Source of the DNA: Thermohalobaculum sp963822985
GTDB taxonomy: Bacteria; Pseudomonadota; Alphaproteobacteria; Rhodobacterales; Rhodobacteraceae
NCBI GenBank assembly: GCA_963822985.1
Contig: CAWGJU010000008.1
Coordinates: 186,001 to 250,000, forward strand
Direction of reading: 5' to 3'
DNA: 64,000 nt
In this document: piece by piece, positions 27,690 through 36,086 of the stretch
Position numbering within the stretch: the stretch's first letter is position 1
Layout of the letters: every line of letters starts with the position of its first letter
Notes under the pieces: generated by a model
Seen by the model: only the letters and a program-made list of their open reading frames with translations
Told to the model about the DNA's origin: nothing
The model's database searches: none
Translations under genes and position numbers: made by a program

Positions 27690-28526
27690 TCAGAGCCATT
27701 CGCCGAGGATCACGCGGCGATAGACGCGGTCCCAGAAGCTGTCGGAACGGGTCGCGGGCCGGAGGTCGCGGTCGGTCAACAGCGCATAGCTGGCGGCGTA
27801 CCAATCCGAGCCGACGAAGTTCTCGCCCAGCACCGCCGCGGTGACCTGGGCTTCTTGATTGAGGCCGAGCGCCAGGTAGGATTCCACCAGGCGGTGCAGC
27901 GCCTCGGGCGTGTGCGCGGTGGTCTGGTACTTCTCGATCACGACCTTGAAGCGGTTGATAGCTGCTAAGTACTGGCCTCGCTTCAGATAATACCGGCCGA
28001 TCTCCATCTCCTTGCCGGCCAGGTGGTTGTTGGTCAGGTCGATCTTCAGCGCCGCGTCGCGCGCGTATTCGGAGTTCGGATAGCGGCGGACGAGCTCGGT
28101 CAGCGCCTGCAGCGCCTGCTGGGTGCCCGCCTGGTCGCGCCCGACGTCGACGATGTTGTCGTAATAGGTCAGCGCGATCAGATACTGGGCGTAGGGCGCG
28201 TCCGTGTCCGAGGGATAGAGGTCGAGATAACGGTTCGCCGCGGTGCGCGCGGCCGGCATGTTGCCGCCCTCGTAGCTGGCGAAGGCCGACATGATGGTGG
28301 CACGCTTGGCGAGCTGGGAGAACGGGTAGAGGCGCTCGACCTCGTCAAAGGTGTCCGAGGCCTGTTCGTAGTTTCCATCGGCCATCAGCTGTTCGGCCTG
28401 GGCAAAGATCTCGCGCGCGGAGCGATCCTCGAGAGGCACCTCCTTCTTCGAGAACCAGCCGCCCACGGTACCGCATCCGCCGAGCAGCGACAGCGCGACG
28501 AGCGCTCCTGCCAGTCTGACCCTCAT
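27690..28526 (-). CDS. bamD: Outer membrane assembly lipoprotein BamD
   Basis: 278 residues. The signal peptide ends in a lipobox (LSLLGGC, Cys18), followed by five TPR-like repeats (DGNYEQASDTFDEVERLYPFS and so on) typical of BamD/YfiO. It is an essential part of the BAM complex that inserts beta-barrel proteins in the outer membrane. It sits between lpxC and recN on the same strand. Confidence 0.94.
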   Translation of the reverse strand: MRVRLAGALVALSLLGGCGTVGGWFSKKEVPLEDRSAREIFAQAEQLMADGNYEQASDTFDEVERLYPFSQLAKRATIMSAFASYEGGNMPAARTAANRYLDLYPSDTDAPYAQYLIALTYYDNIVDVGRDQAGTQQALQALTELVRRYPNSEYARDAALKIDLTNNHLAGKEMEIGRYYLKRGQYLAAINRFKVVIEKYQTTAHTPEALHRLVESYLALGLNQEAQVTAAVLGENFVGSDWYAASYALLTDRDLRPATRSDSFWDRVYRRVILGEWL

Positions 28527-28673
28527 TCCTCACCCTTCCGACCCGAACGGCCCGGCGCGGACCATATAGCCGGGGCGAGCACAGGAAAAGAGGCGCCGGG
28601 GGTTGTTTGCCGGTGGCCCGGGCCCGGACAGCCCCGGGCACGCTCGGCCACGGACGCGCCCCGCGGGTCGAGC

Positions 28674-29618
28674 TCAGACGGCGACGGCGCCGAGCTCGCG
28701 CTGGCTGTCAGGCGCCGTCGCTACTCCACCCCCCAGCCACTGGCCGGGGCGCAGGTCGATCCAGCTCCAGGCCTCGGGCCGCGCGAAGAGCGCGCGCAAC
28801 AGCCGGTTGGTCATCTCGTGGCCGCCGCGGTAGGCGGCATAGCGCCCGACGATCGGCGCGCCGGCCAGCGCCAGGTCGCCGACGGCGTCGAGCATCTTGT
28901 GGCGCACGAACTCGTCCGGACGGCGCAACCCATCGGGGTTCAGCACCCGGCCGCGATCGACCACGATGGCGTTCTGCAAGCTGCCGCCGCGGGCGAGGCC
29001 CATGGCGCGCAGCTGCTCGACCTCGCCCAGATGGCCGAAGGTGCGGCAATCGCCGAGCTCGTTCACGAAGGCGCCATCGACGAGCGCCAGCGCGTGCGAC
29101 TGGGTCCCGATCGCCGGGTCGTCGAACTCGATGCCGAAGGCCATCTCGAAGCGGTTGGCAGGACGGAGCTCGGCGCGCTTGCCGTCCTGCTCGACGACGA
29201 CGGTCTCGCGGACGCGGATCGCACGGCAGCCCCGCCCCGTCTCGACGGTGCCGGCGCGCAGCAGCGCGGCGACGAAGGGCGCGGCGCTGCCGTCCATGAT
29301 CGGCACCTCGGGGCCGGCCAGCGAGACCAGCGCATCCGTGATGCCGCAGCCGGCGAGCGCCGCCATCAGGTGTTCGACCGTGCCGACCGACGCCCCGTGC
29401 TCGTTGCCGAGCCGCGTGCACAGCCGCGTGTCGACCACATGATCCCAGCGCGCCGGTATGTCGCCCGTGCCGAGCGCCAGATCGGTGCGGCGGAACAGGA
29501 TGCCGTGGCCGGCGGGCGCCGGCCCGACCTGCATGGTGACTGCCTGCCCGCCATGTAACCCGACGCCGTTAAAGACGACGCTCGATCGCACCGTACGCGT
29601 CATTGCCTGAGCCTTCAT
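28674..29618 (-). CDS. lpxC: UDP-3-O-acyl-N-acetylglucosamine deacetylase
   Basis: 314 residues from ATG 29618, preceded by GGGACAG. The enzyme performs the committed step of lipid A synthesis. Zinc ligands are visible as His in GTVEHLMAAL, then HKMLDAVGD (His and Asp), and the catalytic His in YRGGHEMTNR. The frame is open to 29750, but the N-terminus MKAQAMTRTVRSSVVFNGVGLHGG is the family start. In many alphaproteobacteria ftsZ lies directly upstream; here it does not. Confidence 0.95.
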   Translation of the reverse strand: MKAQAMTRTVRSSVVFNGVGLHGGQAVTMQVGPAPAGHGILFRRTDLALGTGDIPARWDHVVDTRLCTRLGNEHGASVGTVEHLMAALAGCGITDALVSLAGPEVPIMDGSAAPFVAALLRAGTVETGRGCRAIRVRETVVVEQDGKRAELRPANRFEMAFGIEFDDPAIGTQSHALALVDGAFVNELGDCRTFGHLGEVEQLRAMGLARGGSLQNAIVVDRGRVLNPDGLRRPDEFVRHKMLDAVGDLALAGAPIVGRYAAYRGGHEMTNRLLRALFARPEAWSWIDLRPGQWLGGGVATAPDSQRELGAVAV

Positions 29619-30200
29619 CGTTCTGTCCCGCGCCTGCTCTGTTTTTGGCGGTGACCGGGCGCGGAGGCGCCGGATCACCTGTTTATGAAATATCATCCTA
29701 GGAGGGCCCCGGCAGGCCCTCAAGTCACGCTTTGTGACGCTTTGCAACAAAGCCGCGGATTTGGCAGCAGGTCAGCCGGAATGTGCAAAGTTGTTGCCGT
29801 AGAGACTCACAAAAGGCTAGGCATCGGGCGCATTCTATTGGCTGGACTGTGCGCCTTCCTTGGACGAGCTCGGCTTGATCGGCAAGACCATCTGATAACC
29901 GAATGGGCACCGCGGGCCATTGATCTGTCGGCCGCGAACGAGGCCTTTTGCTCCACTCCTCACCCGCCAGTCGGTGGCGAGGAGGGCCGAGAAGCCGGCC
30001 GAGGAGAATCCTTGGCGCAAACAGCAGTATCGGCATCGGCCCCGGCTGCGGATCACCGGGCGGCGTGAAAATCGGCGACGTACAGGAGCGCCGGTATGTG
30101 GAGAAGAGAGCGCTTCGCACGACGCCCCCTCTTCTAGCCGGCGCAGGCACATCACTGGGGCGCGCGCATCGCGAGCGCAGGAGTTCTGCAGTGCAGCGCC
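29619..30200. other. 582-base intergenic region between lpxC and the FAD-linked dehydrogenase
   Basis: No open frame here looks like a real protein. Close to lpxC it holds two small inverted repeats: GTCAC-gcttt-GTGAC at 29725-29739 and GCTTTG-caa-CAAAGC at 29740-29754. There is also a possible lpxC promoter. The rest (29770-30190) is of average GC and could be the scar of a lost gene. Confidence 0.5.
29695..29724 (-). promoter_or_regulatory. Candidate sigma70 promoter of lpxC
   Basis: On the minus strand TTGAGG and TAGGAT are separated by 18 bases, ending 76 bases before the lpxC start. The match to consensus is partial, so this is only a candidate. Confidence 0.3.
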
Positions 30201-31577
30201 CTAGTTCCCCGGCAGCATCTTGCCGGGGTTCAGGATGCCGGCCGGGTCGAAGGTGCGCTTGATGGCGGCCATCAGCTCCCAGGCGTCTTGGCCGTGCTCG
30301 CGCGCCATGAACTTCTTCTTGCCGATGCCGACGCCGTGTTCGCCCGAGATAGTGCCGCCCAAGCGCAGCGTCCGCTCGGTCAGGCGGTCGGCCAGTCGCA
30401 TCGCCTCGTCGATCTCGGCCCTGTCGTCGGGGTCGATCATAAGGCTGACATGGAAATTGCCGTCGCCGACATGGCCGACGATGGCGAAGAAGACGGCGGC
30501 GCTGGCGAGGTCGCGCTCGGTCTCGTCGATGCATTCGGCCAGCCGCGAGATCGGCACGCAGGCATCGGTGGCGAAGCCGCGCTTGCCCGGCAGCATGGCC
30601 TTGAGCCCGTAGTAGTAATTGTGCCGCGCCGCCCAGAGCCGGTTGCGCTCCTCGGGTTTCGTCGTCCACTCGAAGGCCGAGCCGTTGTTGGCCTGCGCCA
30701 GTTCTCCGACCGTCTCGGCCTGCTCGGCGACGCCCGCCGGCGTGCCGTGGAACTCCATGAAGAGCGTCGGCTGCTCGGCCATGGCATAGTTCGAGTACTG
30801 GTTGACGGCCCGGATCGAGGCGGCGTCGATGAACTCCATCCGGGCGACCGGCACGCCCATCTGGATCGTCTGGATAACAGTGTTCACGGCCTCGGTCGTG
30901 TTGGCAAAGGTGCAGATCGCCGCCGAGACGGCTTCCGGCTGGCCGTAGAGACGGAGCGTGATCTCGGTGATGACGCCGAGCGTGCCCTCGGAGCCGACGA
31001 AGAGCCGCGTGAGATCATAGCCGGCCGAGGACTTCTTGGCCCGCGTGCCCGTCCGGATCACCCTGCCGTCGGCGAGCACGACCTCGAGCGCCAGCACCGA
31101 TTCCCGCATCGTGCCGTAGCGCACGGCGCAGGTGCCCGAGGCGCGCGTCCCGGCCATGCCGCCGATGCTGGCGTCGGCGCCGGGGTCGATCGGGAAGAAG
31201 AGGCCGGTATGGCGCAGCTCCTCGTTCAGGCGCTTGCGCGTGATGCCGGGCTGGACGACGACGTCCAGATCCTCGGCGTGGACGGCCAGCACCTTGTCCA
31301 TCTGGCCGAAATCCAGGCTGATGCCGCCCCGGACCGGGATCGAGTGCCCTTCCAGCGAGGTGCCGGCGCCCCAGGCGACGATCGGGCAGCCATGCTCGTT
31401 GCAGGTGCGCGCGACGAGCGCGACCTCCTCGGTCGAGTGCGGCCAGATGACGGCGTCGGGCAAATGCGGCGCGTGCCAGGATTCGTCCCGCGCGTGCTGC
31501 TCGCGGATCGCCTGGGTGCGGCTGAGGCGTTCGCCGAAATGCGGCGCCAGCGCCGCGATCGCGGCCTCGATGCTCAT
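30201..31577 (-). CDS. FAD-linked D-lactate/2-hydroxy acid dehydrogenase (GlcD/LDHD family)
   Basis: 458 residues. The N-terminal PCMH FAD-binding domain shows VAWGAGTSLEGH and the family block PGADASIGGMAGTRASGT. The C-terminal oxidase domain has GHVGDGNFH and the terminal GEHGVGIGKKKFM segment. It oxidises a 2-hydroxy acid, probably D-lactate, passing electrons to cytochrome or quinone. No GlcE/GlcF partners are adjacent, which favours a single-subunit LDHD-type enzyme. It is divergent from the thioesterase gene, 79 bases away. Confidence 0.87.
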   Translation of the reverse strand: MSIEAAIAALAPHFGERLSRTQAIREQHARDESWHAPHLPDAVIWPHSTEEVALVARTCNEHGCPIVAWGAGTSLEGHSIPVRGGISLDFGQMDKVLAVHAEDLDVVVQPGITRKRLNEELRHTGLFFPIDPGADASIGGMAGTRASGTCAVRYGTMRESVLALEVVLADGRVIRTGTRAKKSSAGYDLTRLFVGSEGTLGVITEITLRLYGQPEAVSAAICTFANTTEAVNTVIQTIQMGVPVARMEFIDAASIRAVNQYSNYAMAEQPTLFMEFHGTPAGVAEQAETVGELAQANNGSAFEWTTKPEERNRLWAARHNYYYGLKAMLPGKRGFATDACVPISRLAECIDETERDLASAAVFFAIVGHVGDGNFHVSLMIDPDDRAEIDEAMRLADRLTERTLRLGGTISGEHGVGIGKKKFMAREHGQDAWELMAAIKRTFDPAGILNPGKMLPGN

Positions 31578-31656
31578 CGATGTCTCTCCCGCCGGTTATG
31601 GCTTTGCGCTCGACAATAGCCGACCTAGGGTGGCGCGCAACAAGCGGGAGACGGTG

Positions 31657-32160
31657 ATGGATTCAAGCACGGACACCTTCGAGGCCAAGCCGCTGCGCTC
31701 CCCCACGCGTCACGTGCTGCCGGAATGGATCGACTACAACGGCCACATGAACGTGGCCTATTACGTGCTGGCGATCGACAAGGCCACGGACGATATCTTC
31801 GACCGCCTAAGCATGGGGCTCGAGCTCGTTCGCACGCGGCGCATGGGCCCGATGGCGCTGGTCAACCAGATCCACTATCTCGACGAGCTGCTCGAGGGGC
31901 AGCCCTTCTGCTGCGACCTCCAGCTGCTCGACGCCGATCACAAGCGCATGCACTACTTCGTCACCATGCAGCATCTGGCGAAGGGGACGGTTGCGGCGAC
32001 CTTCGAGGGCCTGTCGATCAATGTCGACCTCGAGGCGCGCCGCTCGGCGCCCTATCCCGACGACATCCGCGCCCGGCTCGAGGCGATGCTTCTGGCCCAT
32101 GCCGGGCTGCCCCGGCCGCCGCAGATCGGCGCCGGCATCGGCATCCGGCGCGGCGGCTGA
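31657..32160 (+). CDS. Hotdog-fold acyl-CoA thioesterase
   Basis: 167 residues from ATG 31657, preceded by GGGAGA. The hotdog active-site segment is WIDYNGHMNVAYYV, as in 4-hydroxybenzoyl-CoA thioesterase-like proteins; carnitine-degradation thioesterases share this pattern. The acyl group is unknown. No acyl-CoA genes are adjacent. Confidence 0.82.
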   Translation: MDSSTDTFEAKPLRSPTRHVLPEWIDYNGHMNVAYYVLAIDKATDDIFDRLSMGLELVRTRRMGPMALVNQIHYLDELLEGQPFCCDLQLLDADHKRMHYFVTMQHLAKGTVAATFEGLSINVDLEARRSAPYPDDIRARLEAMLLAHAGLPRPPQIGAGIGIRRGG

Positions 32161-32238
32161 TCGATCAATGATGGACCCTCGATGGACCCAGCGCGGCTTG
32201 CCGCGGTGATGGGCAGGAACTAGGCTCCGCGCCTCGCG

Positions 32239-33936
32239 ATGGATCAGGACCTTGGAAGCGATCCCGACATGGCGCCGCGCCGCGCGCGCATCCGGGCGGC
32301 GAAGCACATCGTCCGGCTTCGCGGCACGGACCTGTCCTCGCTGGCGCTCTGGCCGATCGCCGTCGGCGTGGGCATCGCCACCGGCTACACGGTCCTCGCC
32401 TTCATGTGGGCCATCGCCTCGCTGGAACATGCGCTCTACGGCGCGGAGGCGTTCGCCGTGCACAGCCATGCGGCGACCCTGCCCTGGTGGCATCTGGTCC
32501 TCGTGCCGGTCTGCGGCGGGCTGGTCGTCGGCCAGATCCTGCGGCTTGCGCCCGGCGGCCGCGCGCGCGGCGTCGACGAGGTCATCCAGTCCGCGGCGCT
32601 GAACGCCGGGCGCCTCGACAAGCGCCAGGGCGTGGCCTCGGCGCTGGCCGCGATCGTCACGCTGTCCTCCGGCGGCAGCACGGGGCGCGAGGGCCCGGCC
32701 GTCCACATCGGCGCCGTCATCGCCAGCTGGATCTCGGAGCGGATCGGAGCCCCGCCGGTCACGGGACGCGACGTGCTCGGCTGCGCGGCCGCCGCCGCCG
32801 TCTCCGCCTCGTTCAACGCGCCGCTCGCCGGCGCGCTGTTTGCGCTCGAGGTCGTGCTGCGCCATTTCGCGCTGAGGTCGTTCGGGCCGATCGTCGTCGC
32901 CTCGGTGGCGGCCGCGGTGGTCAGCCGGATCCACCTGGGCGATTTCCCGCAATTCGGCCTGCCGCCGAACAGCGTCGAGTTCTATTGGGAGATGCCGGCC
33001 TTCGCGCTCCTCGGCATCGTCTCGGGCCTGGTTGGCGTCGTGATGATCCGCGCCATCTTTCTGGCCGAGCGGATCGGCGACCGCTTGCAGTCGACCTTGC
33101 GCCTGCCGGACCCGCTGCGGCCGGTCTTGGCGGGCCTACTGCTGGGCTGCATGGCGCTCCGCTTTCCGCACATCATCGGGGTCGGCTACGAGACGACATT
33201 CGCGGCGCTGCGCTCGAGCCTCGCCTTCGGGACGACGGTGGTCTTCGCCGTCACCAAGGTCGCGGCGGTCGCCATCACCTTTGCCGGCCGGATGGGCGGT
33301 GGCGTCTTCTCGCCCTCGATCGTCGTCGGCGCACTGACCGGCGCGGCGTTTGGCGAGCTGGCGACAGCGGTCTTTCCGCATGTTTCGGGCGTCGTGGCGC
33401 TTTATGCGCTCGCCGGCATGGGGGCGGTCGCCGGCGCCGTGCTGGGCGCGCCGATCTCGACCACGCTGATCGTCTTCGAGCTGACGGGCGACTACCAGGC
33501 GGCGATCGCCGTGATGATCGCCGTCTCGCTGGCCAGCGTCGTCTCGGACCGGCTGGTGGCGCGCAGCTTCTTCCTGACCCAGCTCGAGCGGCAGGGGCTG
33601 AACCTCGCCCGCGGGCCGCAGGCCTATCTGGCCGCGACCGTCACCGTGGGCGACCTGATGCGGCCGCGCGGGGCGGACAACGGGGCGCCGGACGGCGGCT
33701 GCCGCGAGCTGGTCGACCAGGGCGCGGCGCTCGCCCCGGACGACACGCTGGAGCGGGCGCTGCGCATGTTCGACCGCCTGCGCGGGCCCTATCTGCCCGT
33801 GCTGGAGCAGCCATTGCCGGACGCCGGATCAGGCGCGGCCGAGCCGCCGGAGCTGCTCGGCGCCGTCTTCCACGTGGACGCGCTCAGGGCCTACAACCGG
33901 GTTCTGGAGGAGGAGATGCGCGAGGAGCACGCCTGA
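32239..33936 (+). CDS. ClC-family chloride channel/transporter with C-terminal CBS-like region
   Basis: 565 residues with many membrane helices. The ClC signature GSTGREGPAVHIG is clear. The usual glutamate gate is the Glu of GREGP, suggesting an H+/Cl- exchanger, and the GGGVFSPSIVVGA helix matches the family. After about residue 465 a soluble tail resembles degenerate CBS domains (VTVGDLMRP, then LAPDDTLERALRMF). A possible role in acid tolerance is inference. Confidence 0.9.
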   Translation: MDQDLGSDPDMAPRRARIRAAKHIVRLRGTDLSSLALWPIAVGVGIATGYTVLAFMWAIASLEHALYGAEAFAVHSHAATLPWWHLVLVPVCGGLVVGQILRLAPGGRARGVDEVIQSAALNAGRLDKRQGVASALAAIVTLSSGGSTGREGPAVHIGAVIASWISERIGAPPVTGRDVLGCAAAAAVSASFNAPLAGALFALEVVLRHFALRSFGPIVVASVAAAVVSRIHLGDFPQFGLPPNSVEFYWEMPAFALLGIVSGLVGVVMIRAIFLAERIGDRLQSTLRLPDPLRPVLAGLLLGCMALRFPHIIGVGYETTFAALRSSLAFGTTVVFAVTKVAAVAITFAGRMGGGVFSPSIVVGALTGAAFGELATAVFPHVSGVVALYALAGMGAVAGAVLGAPISTTLIVFELTGDYQAAIAVMIAVSLASVVSDRLVARSFFLTQLERQGLNLARGPQAYLAATVTVGDLMRPRGADNGAPDGGCRELVDQGAALAPDDTLERALRMFDRLRGPYLPVLEQPLPDAGSGAAEPPELLGAVFHVDALRAYNRVLEEEMREEHA

Positions 33937-33949
33937 AGCCGTTTCAGGC
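33931..33949. terminator. Bidirectional terminator-like hairpin
   Basis: GCCTGAA and TTCAGGC flank a 5-base loop, overlapping the ClC stop codon and ending 4 bases before the stop of the convergent small gene. No T tract, so moderate support. Confidence 0.45.
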
Positions 33950-33953
33950 GTCC

Positions 33954-34223
33954 TCAGTAGGGATCGGCGGGGCGCAGCTCCATGCCGCGCGCCGCCCGCG
34001 ATTTCGGCGGCACCGGGTTCTGGTGCGCCATCTGACGGACGCAGCCGGCGACGCGGCCGGCACAGTCTCTGATGCCTGCGAGGAGGTACCGCGTCTCGGT
34101 GTCGAGCCGGGCGCCGTTCGCCATTAAGTAAGCCTCGACCGTGAAGGCCAGATTGTCGAGAGGAAGCTGGACGTCAGAGACAACCTCGGCCAACCGGGCG
34201 TCGACGGTGCTTTTCGCGCTCAT
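33954..34223 (-). CDS. Hypothetical small soluble protein
   Basis: 89 residues from ATG 34223, which follows an AGGAAA site; the frame is open 12 codons further. Helical and rich in Ala and Arg, with two Cys. I recognise no family. It is convergent with the ClC gene. Confidence 0.55.
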   Translation of the reverse strand: MSAKSTVDARLAEVVSDVQLPLDNLAFTVEAYLMANGARLDTETRYLLAGIRDCAGRVAGCVRQMAHQNPVPPKSRAARGMELRPADPY

Positions 34224-34593
34224 CGTTTCGATTTCCTGCCGCTGCCCGTTACTGCTCAATGCGGGTGCGCCGATAGAGCATGTTGTTGGTTAAGACTCGA
34301 TAAACACCAGATATGGCGCTGGCGTTTCCGAACCGTTCCAATATCGGACGTTTTGTCCTTAACTTTCAGCAACTTGACCGGAAATCGCAACACTCGGCGG
34401 CCGACGCCGAGTGCGGCATCCCGGGCAGAGTGTCGCTGTTCGAGCGGCCGGCGCAGCAAGCGAGTCGCGGCGCCAGTTAGGAGAGTCGGCGCGGCATCGA
34501 GGACGCCGCCCGATACTCCACGAAGACAATACCAGCCGTGTGCGGGCGATACAACCATAAGATGTGCGCCACGAACTCGAAACACGCAAAAGG
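34224..34593. other. Intergenic region between the small hypothetical gene and the GST gene
   Basis: 370 bases. The part at 34290-34390 is AT-richer and may hold the promoter of the small gene. I see no coding sequence or strong hairpin. Confidence 0.5.
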
Positions 34594-35301
34594 TCAGCCG
34601 GTCAGTTGTGCGGCGGCCAGATCGGGCCGCTGCGGCGCGGTGATCGCACTTCGAGGCGGGATCGCCTCGGCCACGAAGGCGCGCGCCGCGGCCGGACGAT
34701 CCTCTATGCGACGGCAGAGCGCGAAGACGCGCGGCCATGCGGCGAGACCGTCGAGGGCCGGCTCGCCCGTCGGGTAAAGCTGCGCCCAGCGCAGCAGCAC
34801 GGCGAGATAGATGTCGGCAAGCGTCACCTCGGCGCCGACGAGGCCGCCGGCGGCAAGCTGTTCCTCCACCAGGTCCAGATGCAGGCGCAACCGCGCGGCG
34901 AGGCCGCGGCGCAGCGGCGCGATCGCTTCCTCCGCGTCGACATAGCGCGGCGTGTAGAAGGCGGCGCGCAGCTCGGCATGCGGCGTGTTCGACAGGTAGA
35001 ACAGCCATTTCAGCATGGCCGCCCTGGCCCGCGCGTCGCTGGCGGGCGGGCCGTCGCCGCCCAGCCGTCCGGAGCGCTCGGCCAGATGCCAGAGGATCGC
35101 GCCCGTCTCGAAGAGCACGAGGTCGCCGTCCTGCAGCACCGGGATCAAGCCCTGCGGGTTCAGCGCAAGATAGCCGGGCGTTCTGTGATCGCCGCGGGCG
35201 CGGTCGATGCGCACCGCCTCGAAAGCCAGGCCCAGCTCCTCGAGCGCCAGCCTGACGATCAGGTTGGCGCTGTCAGGCGACCAGTGCAGGCGCAGCGTCA
35301 G
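34594..35301 (-). CDS. Glutathione S-transferase family protein with apparent CTG start
   Basis: About 235 residues. The thioredoxin-like N-terminus TLRLHWSPDSANLIVRLALEE is present in frame, followed by the cis-Pro segment GLIPVL and the helical C-terminal domain. The first ATG/GTG/TTG is a GTG at 35214, which would delete the first beta strand and helix. The only start that keeps the domain is CTG at 35301, overlapping the TGA stop of the TerB-like gene (CTGA). This looks like coupled translation from a CTG codon; a sequencing or assembly error cannot be excluded. The substrate is unknown. Confidence 0.75.
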   Translation of the reverse strand: MTLRLHWSPDSANLIVRLALEELGLAFEAVRIDRARGDHRTPGYLALNPQGLIPVLQDGDLVLFETGAILWHLAERSGRLGGDGPPASDARARAAMLKWLFYLSNTPHAELRAAFYTPRYVDAEEAIAPLRRGLAARLRLHLDLVEEQLAAGGLVGAEVTLADIYLAVLLRWAQLYPTGEPALDGLAAWPRVFALCRRIEDRPAAARAFVAEAIPPRSAITAPQRPDLAAAQLTG

Positions 35302-35729
35302 GTCTCGACCGGCTGCATGCGCTGGTGGCGCGCCCGCGAGCCGCGCTCGATCGCGGCGGAGGTCAGCCGGTCGACGTCGAGCTGGTGGCGCAGCTCCTCG
35401 AGCAGGCGCAGCTCGGTCATGGCGATGCGAAGATCGGCCGCGGCCACGTCGCAGGCCAACGCATAGGCCGTCTCCCGCAGATGGTCGGGCAATGCCTCCT
35501 CGACCAGCCCAAGCAGCGCGTCGAGGCCGTCCTCCTCCTGGAAAAGGTCCGACACCAGCGCGCCGACCTCCGCGATCCGATCGCTGTCATAGCCTTCGAA
35601 GACCGGCAGCACGCCGACGATGGCCGTGATCTCGTGGAACTCCGAGACCGACATCGTCTCATCGGCCGCCGAGGTCGCGATCATCACGGCGACCAGCGCG
35701 TCCTGTGGGCTCAGCGCATCGCTTTGCAT
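35298..35729 (-). CDS. TerB-like tellurite-resistance family protein
   Basis: 143 residues, all-helical with acidic motifs of the TerB fold (DALVAVMIATSAADETMS, then DVAAADLRIAMTELRLLEEL). TerB-like proteins bind metal and are of general unknown function. The GST gene follows with overlapping stop and start. No other ter genes are present, so a tellurite role is not implied. Confidence 0.8.
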   Translation of the reverse strand: MQSDALSPQDALVAVMIATSAADETMSVSEFHEITAIVGVLPVFEGYDSDRIAEVGALVSDLFQEEDGLDALLGLVEEALPDHLRETAYALACDVAAADLRIAMTELRLLEELRHQLDVDRLTSAAIERGSRARHQRMQPVET

Positions 35730-36086
35730 CGGCGTCTCCTGGCTTCAGCGGTGCTCAATAGGGTGCCGCCGGCGACCCGGCAAGACGCAGCGCGGTCACG
35801 AAGCTGGGGGCGCCGGGCGATGGCAGGCCGACCGCGGGGCGGGCGGAGGGGAGGGTCAAAAGCGAGCGGCCGGGCCAAAGGCCCGGCCGCGAGACCGCGG
35901 GAGGGGTTTCAGGGGGGAGGTGCGGTCTGGCAAAGTAACTCCGGCTCCCGGGCCCGGTTCCTTCAACCCTAAAAAATTTTGAACGCCGGCGAAAGCGGCC
36001 GCTGCTGCCTGGCCTTGGCGCGGCGCGTTGACGCGGGCGGGCCGCCTGCCTATGACGCGGGCGACCCCGTCCCGAGGAGCGATGCC
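35730..36086. other. Divergent intergenic region between the TerB-like gene and lysK
   Basis: 357 bases with no gene. It holds a perfect 11-bp hairpin (35866-35890) and an AT-rich tract, CTAAAAAATTTTGAA near 35970. The latter is a good place for the lysK promoter, although no clean -35/-10 pair is visible. Confidence 0.5.
35866..35890. promoter_or_regulatory. Perfect 11-bp GC hairpin in the TerB-lysK intergenic region
   Basis: GCGGCCGGGCC and its exact complement are separated by AAA. On the minus strand it is followed by CTTTTG and would lie in the leader of the TerB-like gene, 136 bases before its start. It could be an attenuator or an mRNA-stabilising structure. Confidence 0.5.

Noticed and set aside
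29725..30669. A gene opposite and upstream of the FAD-linked dehydrogenase
   Set aside because: Most of the frame lies within the dehydrogenase gene in another frame, and the rest of the translation has no protein-like features.
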